A DNA stretch of 33,632 bases from contig NZ_BAGD01000083.1 of NCBI RefSeq assembly GCF_000308635.1, forward strand, positions 1 to 33,632. Reading direction: 5' to 3'. Under the pieces are notes generated by a model. The model was not told the DNA's origin and ran no database searches. It saw only the letters and a list, made by a program, of their open reading frames with translations. The DNA is from Nocardia otitidiscaviarum NBRC 14405 (GTDB lineage: Bacteria > Actinomycetota > Actinomycetes > Mycobacteriales > Mycobacteriaceae). Both the position numbers and the translations under genes were made by a program. Shown here one piece after another: positions 32,761-33,632 of the stretch (its first letter is position 1; every line of letters begins with the position of its first letter).

Positions 32761-33035
32761 AACGACTCGGATACGGCCTGCTCGCCGCCGCGGCCACCGT
32801 CTCGGCGATAACACTCTCCACCGCGACCGCCAACGCGGGCATCCCCGCGGGCGTCTACTGCGCCGGAACGTTCTGCTACAACACCACCGACCAACCGCAG
32901 ACCGTCACCGGCACCGAGGTATGCCCGAACGGCCCCCAATACGCCGTATCGGGCCTCATCCCCCCGCACGGCGCAGGCGCGGTCGGCGCCTTCGCCTGCC
33001 CGAACGGCGTTCAGCCCCAGGGCATTCTGTACTGA
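32757..33035 (+). CDS. Small exported cysteine-containing protein
   Basis: A 92-residue protein with a signal peptide (MKRLGYGLLAAAA, cleavage near ANA-G) and a mature part of about 65 residues holding four Cys (YCAG, FCYN, EVCPNG, FACPNG). The paired CPNG motifs suggest two disulfides. Translationally coupled to the upstream exported protein. Function unknown. Confidence 0.78.
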   Translation: MKRLGYGLLAAAATVSAITLSTATANAGIPAGVYCAGTFCYNTTDQPQTVTGTEVCPNGPQYAVSGLIPPHGAGAVGAFACPNGVQPQGILY

Positions 33036-33632
33036 CGGCCCACTCCGGACCGGCCAACCGGATCGGCGACAGCCAGCCGTGCGCCGCCCGGTCACCGTAC
33101 CTCGGACGGCGAAGCGATCCGTCCACTGGCGGCCGGTCCGGCGAACCGACCTCCAGTGCACGATGCGGCTGGTCGACGTTCACCCGCATGCACCACGCAG
33201 CATGTCTTGGCCGCAGCGCGGACGGACAGCTCACACGGTGTAGAGGGGCGGCAAGTCCCGCCGCGCCGGTCATGGATACGCCGTTCGGCCGCACGGCGCA
33301 CACCGAACGCACGCCCCGATGAACCAGGAACTCACCGAGGGCGCTCGCCACTGCGCTGGTCCGAATCCCCGCCCTTCAGCACGGGGAGGACGTCGACTTC
33401 CCTGCACGTGCGCCGCGTCTTCCGCGGCCGGTACCGGTCGACTCGGCTACGCGAGTGACGGCACGTCCGCTGCGCACGCCAGTGCCTGCGGGCGACCTGC
33501 CGCTCGAGTCAACAGCACCCGGTCTGCTGGGCGCCGCGCTGACCGCCGCCGCGCGTACGCTGCGCCCGGGCCGCACGAGCCTAAGCTTCCGAGCGAGCGC
33601 GGAACGACTCGACAGCACGCGTAGCGGATCGG
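33036..33632. other. Right-end region without an intact gene
   Basis: No convincing open gene in about 600 bases. The middle part holds the decayed IS200/IS605 remnant described separately; 33400-33632 shows nothing recognisable. Confidence 0.5.
33156..33396 (+). mobile_element. Decayed 3' end of an IS200/IS605-type tnpB element with terminal hairpin
   Basis: A frame here reads TTQHVLAAARTDS and later DEPGTHRG, reminiscent of the C-terminal zinc-finger end (TTQxCSxCGART) and tail of TnpB proteins, with the Cys motif destroyed. It is followed by GAATCCCCG, a 10-base loop and CGGGGAGGACGTC (stem CCCCG 33367-33371 with CGGGG 33382-33386), the typical right end of such elements, which also forms the 3' end of the guide RNA. 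No intact transposase remains. Confidence 0.45.

Noticed and set aside
1..33632. CRISPR array, tRNA or rRNA genes
   Set aside because: The tandem repeats are contiguous without spacers, and no tRNA- or rRNA-like sequence was recognised.

Overview
The window is high-GC actinobacterial DNA. The gene content points to Nocardia or a close mycolic-acid relative (Rhodococcus, Gordonia). The evidence is a complete mce/yrbE lipid-transport operon with its Mce-associated membrane protein, a DUF4254 protein, an SCO6880-type secretion locus, frequent GTG starts, ATGA/GTGA overlaps, and a promoter spacing that suggests a leaderless mRNA. The species cannot be fixed from this sequence.

Positions 10924 down to 1 (minus strand) form one tightly packed operon of eleven genes resembling a type IV secretion or conjugation apparatus. 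In transcription order it encodes: a 202-aa membrane-anchored protein; two CpaE/TadZ-like proteins with non-canonical Walker A motifs (289 and 214 aa, the second DUF6668-like); a 56-aa protein; two small proteins with two membrane segments each; a lipoprotein and a membrane-anchored protein that look like tandem paralogues; a TrbL/VirB6-like channel protein; an SCO6880-family protein; and a very long, open-ended protein of at least 1198 residues. That last gene runs off the left edge without a stop codon. It is disordered in composition and carries three families of in-frame tandem repeats (15, 36 and 30 bp). No relaxase or VirD4 coupling protein is inside the window.

Positions 11217-14358 hold an NAD-type short-chain dehydrogenase (+), then a Cmx/CmrA-like MFS exporter and its probable TetR regulator (both -). 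The promoters of the exporter and the regulator share a TTTTG-N12-CAAAA element. Positions 14535-18599 hold a putative glycosidase lipoprotein (-) divergent from an OmpR-type response regulator and its histidine kinase (+). The short divergent spacer carries an 11-bp-period direct repeat and a -10 element that predicts a leaderless regulator transcript. Positions 18741-22487 hold a DUF4254 protein (+), an AraC-type regulator (-), a second short-chain dehydrogenase (+) and a membrane-anchored HSL-type esterase (-).

Positions 22778-31217 (+) are a complete, compact mce operon: yrbEA, yrbEB, mceA to mceF and one Mce-associated protein, almost all overlapping or abutting. It should build an ABC-type lipid or sterol importer (YrbE permeases, MCE tunnel proteins, lipoprotein MceE); the ATPase (MceG) is normally encoded elsewhere. 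Downstream is an alpha/beta hydrolase interrupted by a frameshift (-), two translationally coupled small exported proteins (+), and a decayed 3' end of an IS200/IS605-type tnpB element with its terminal hairpin.
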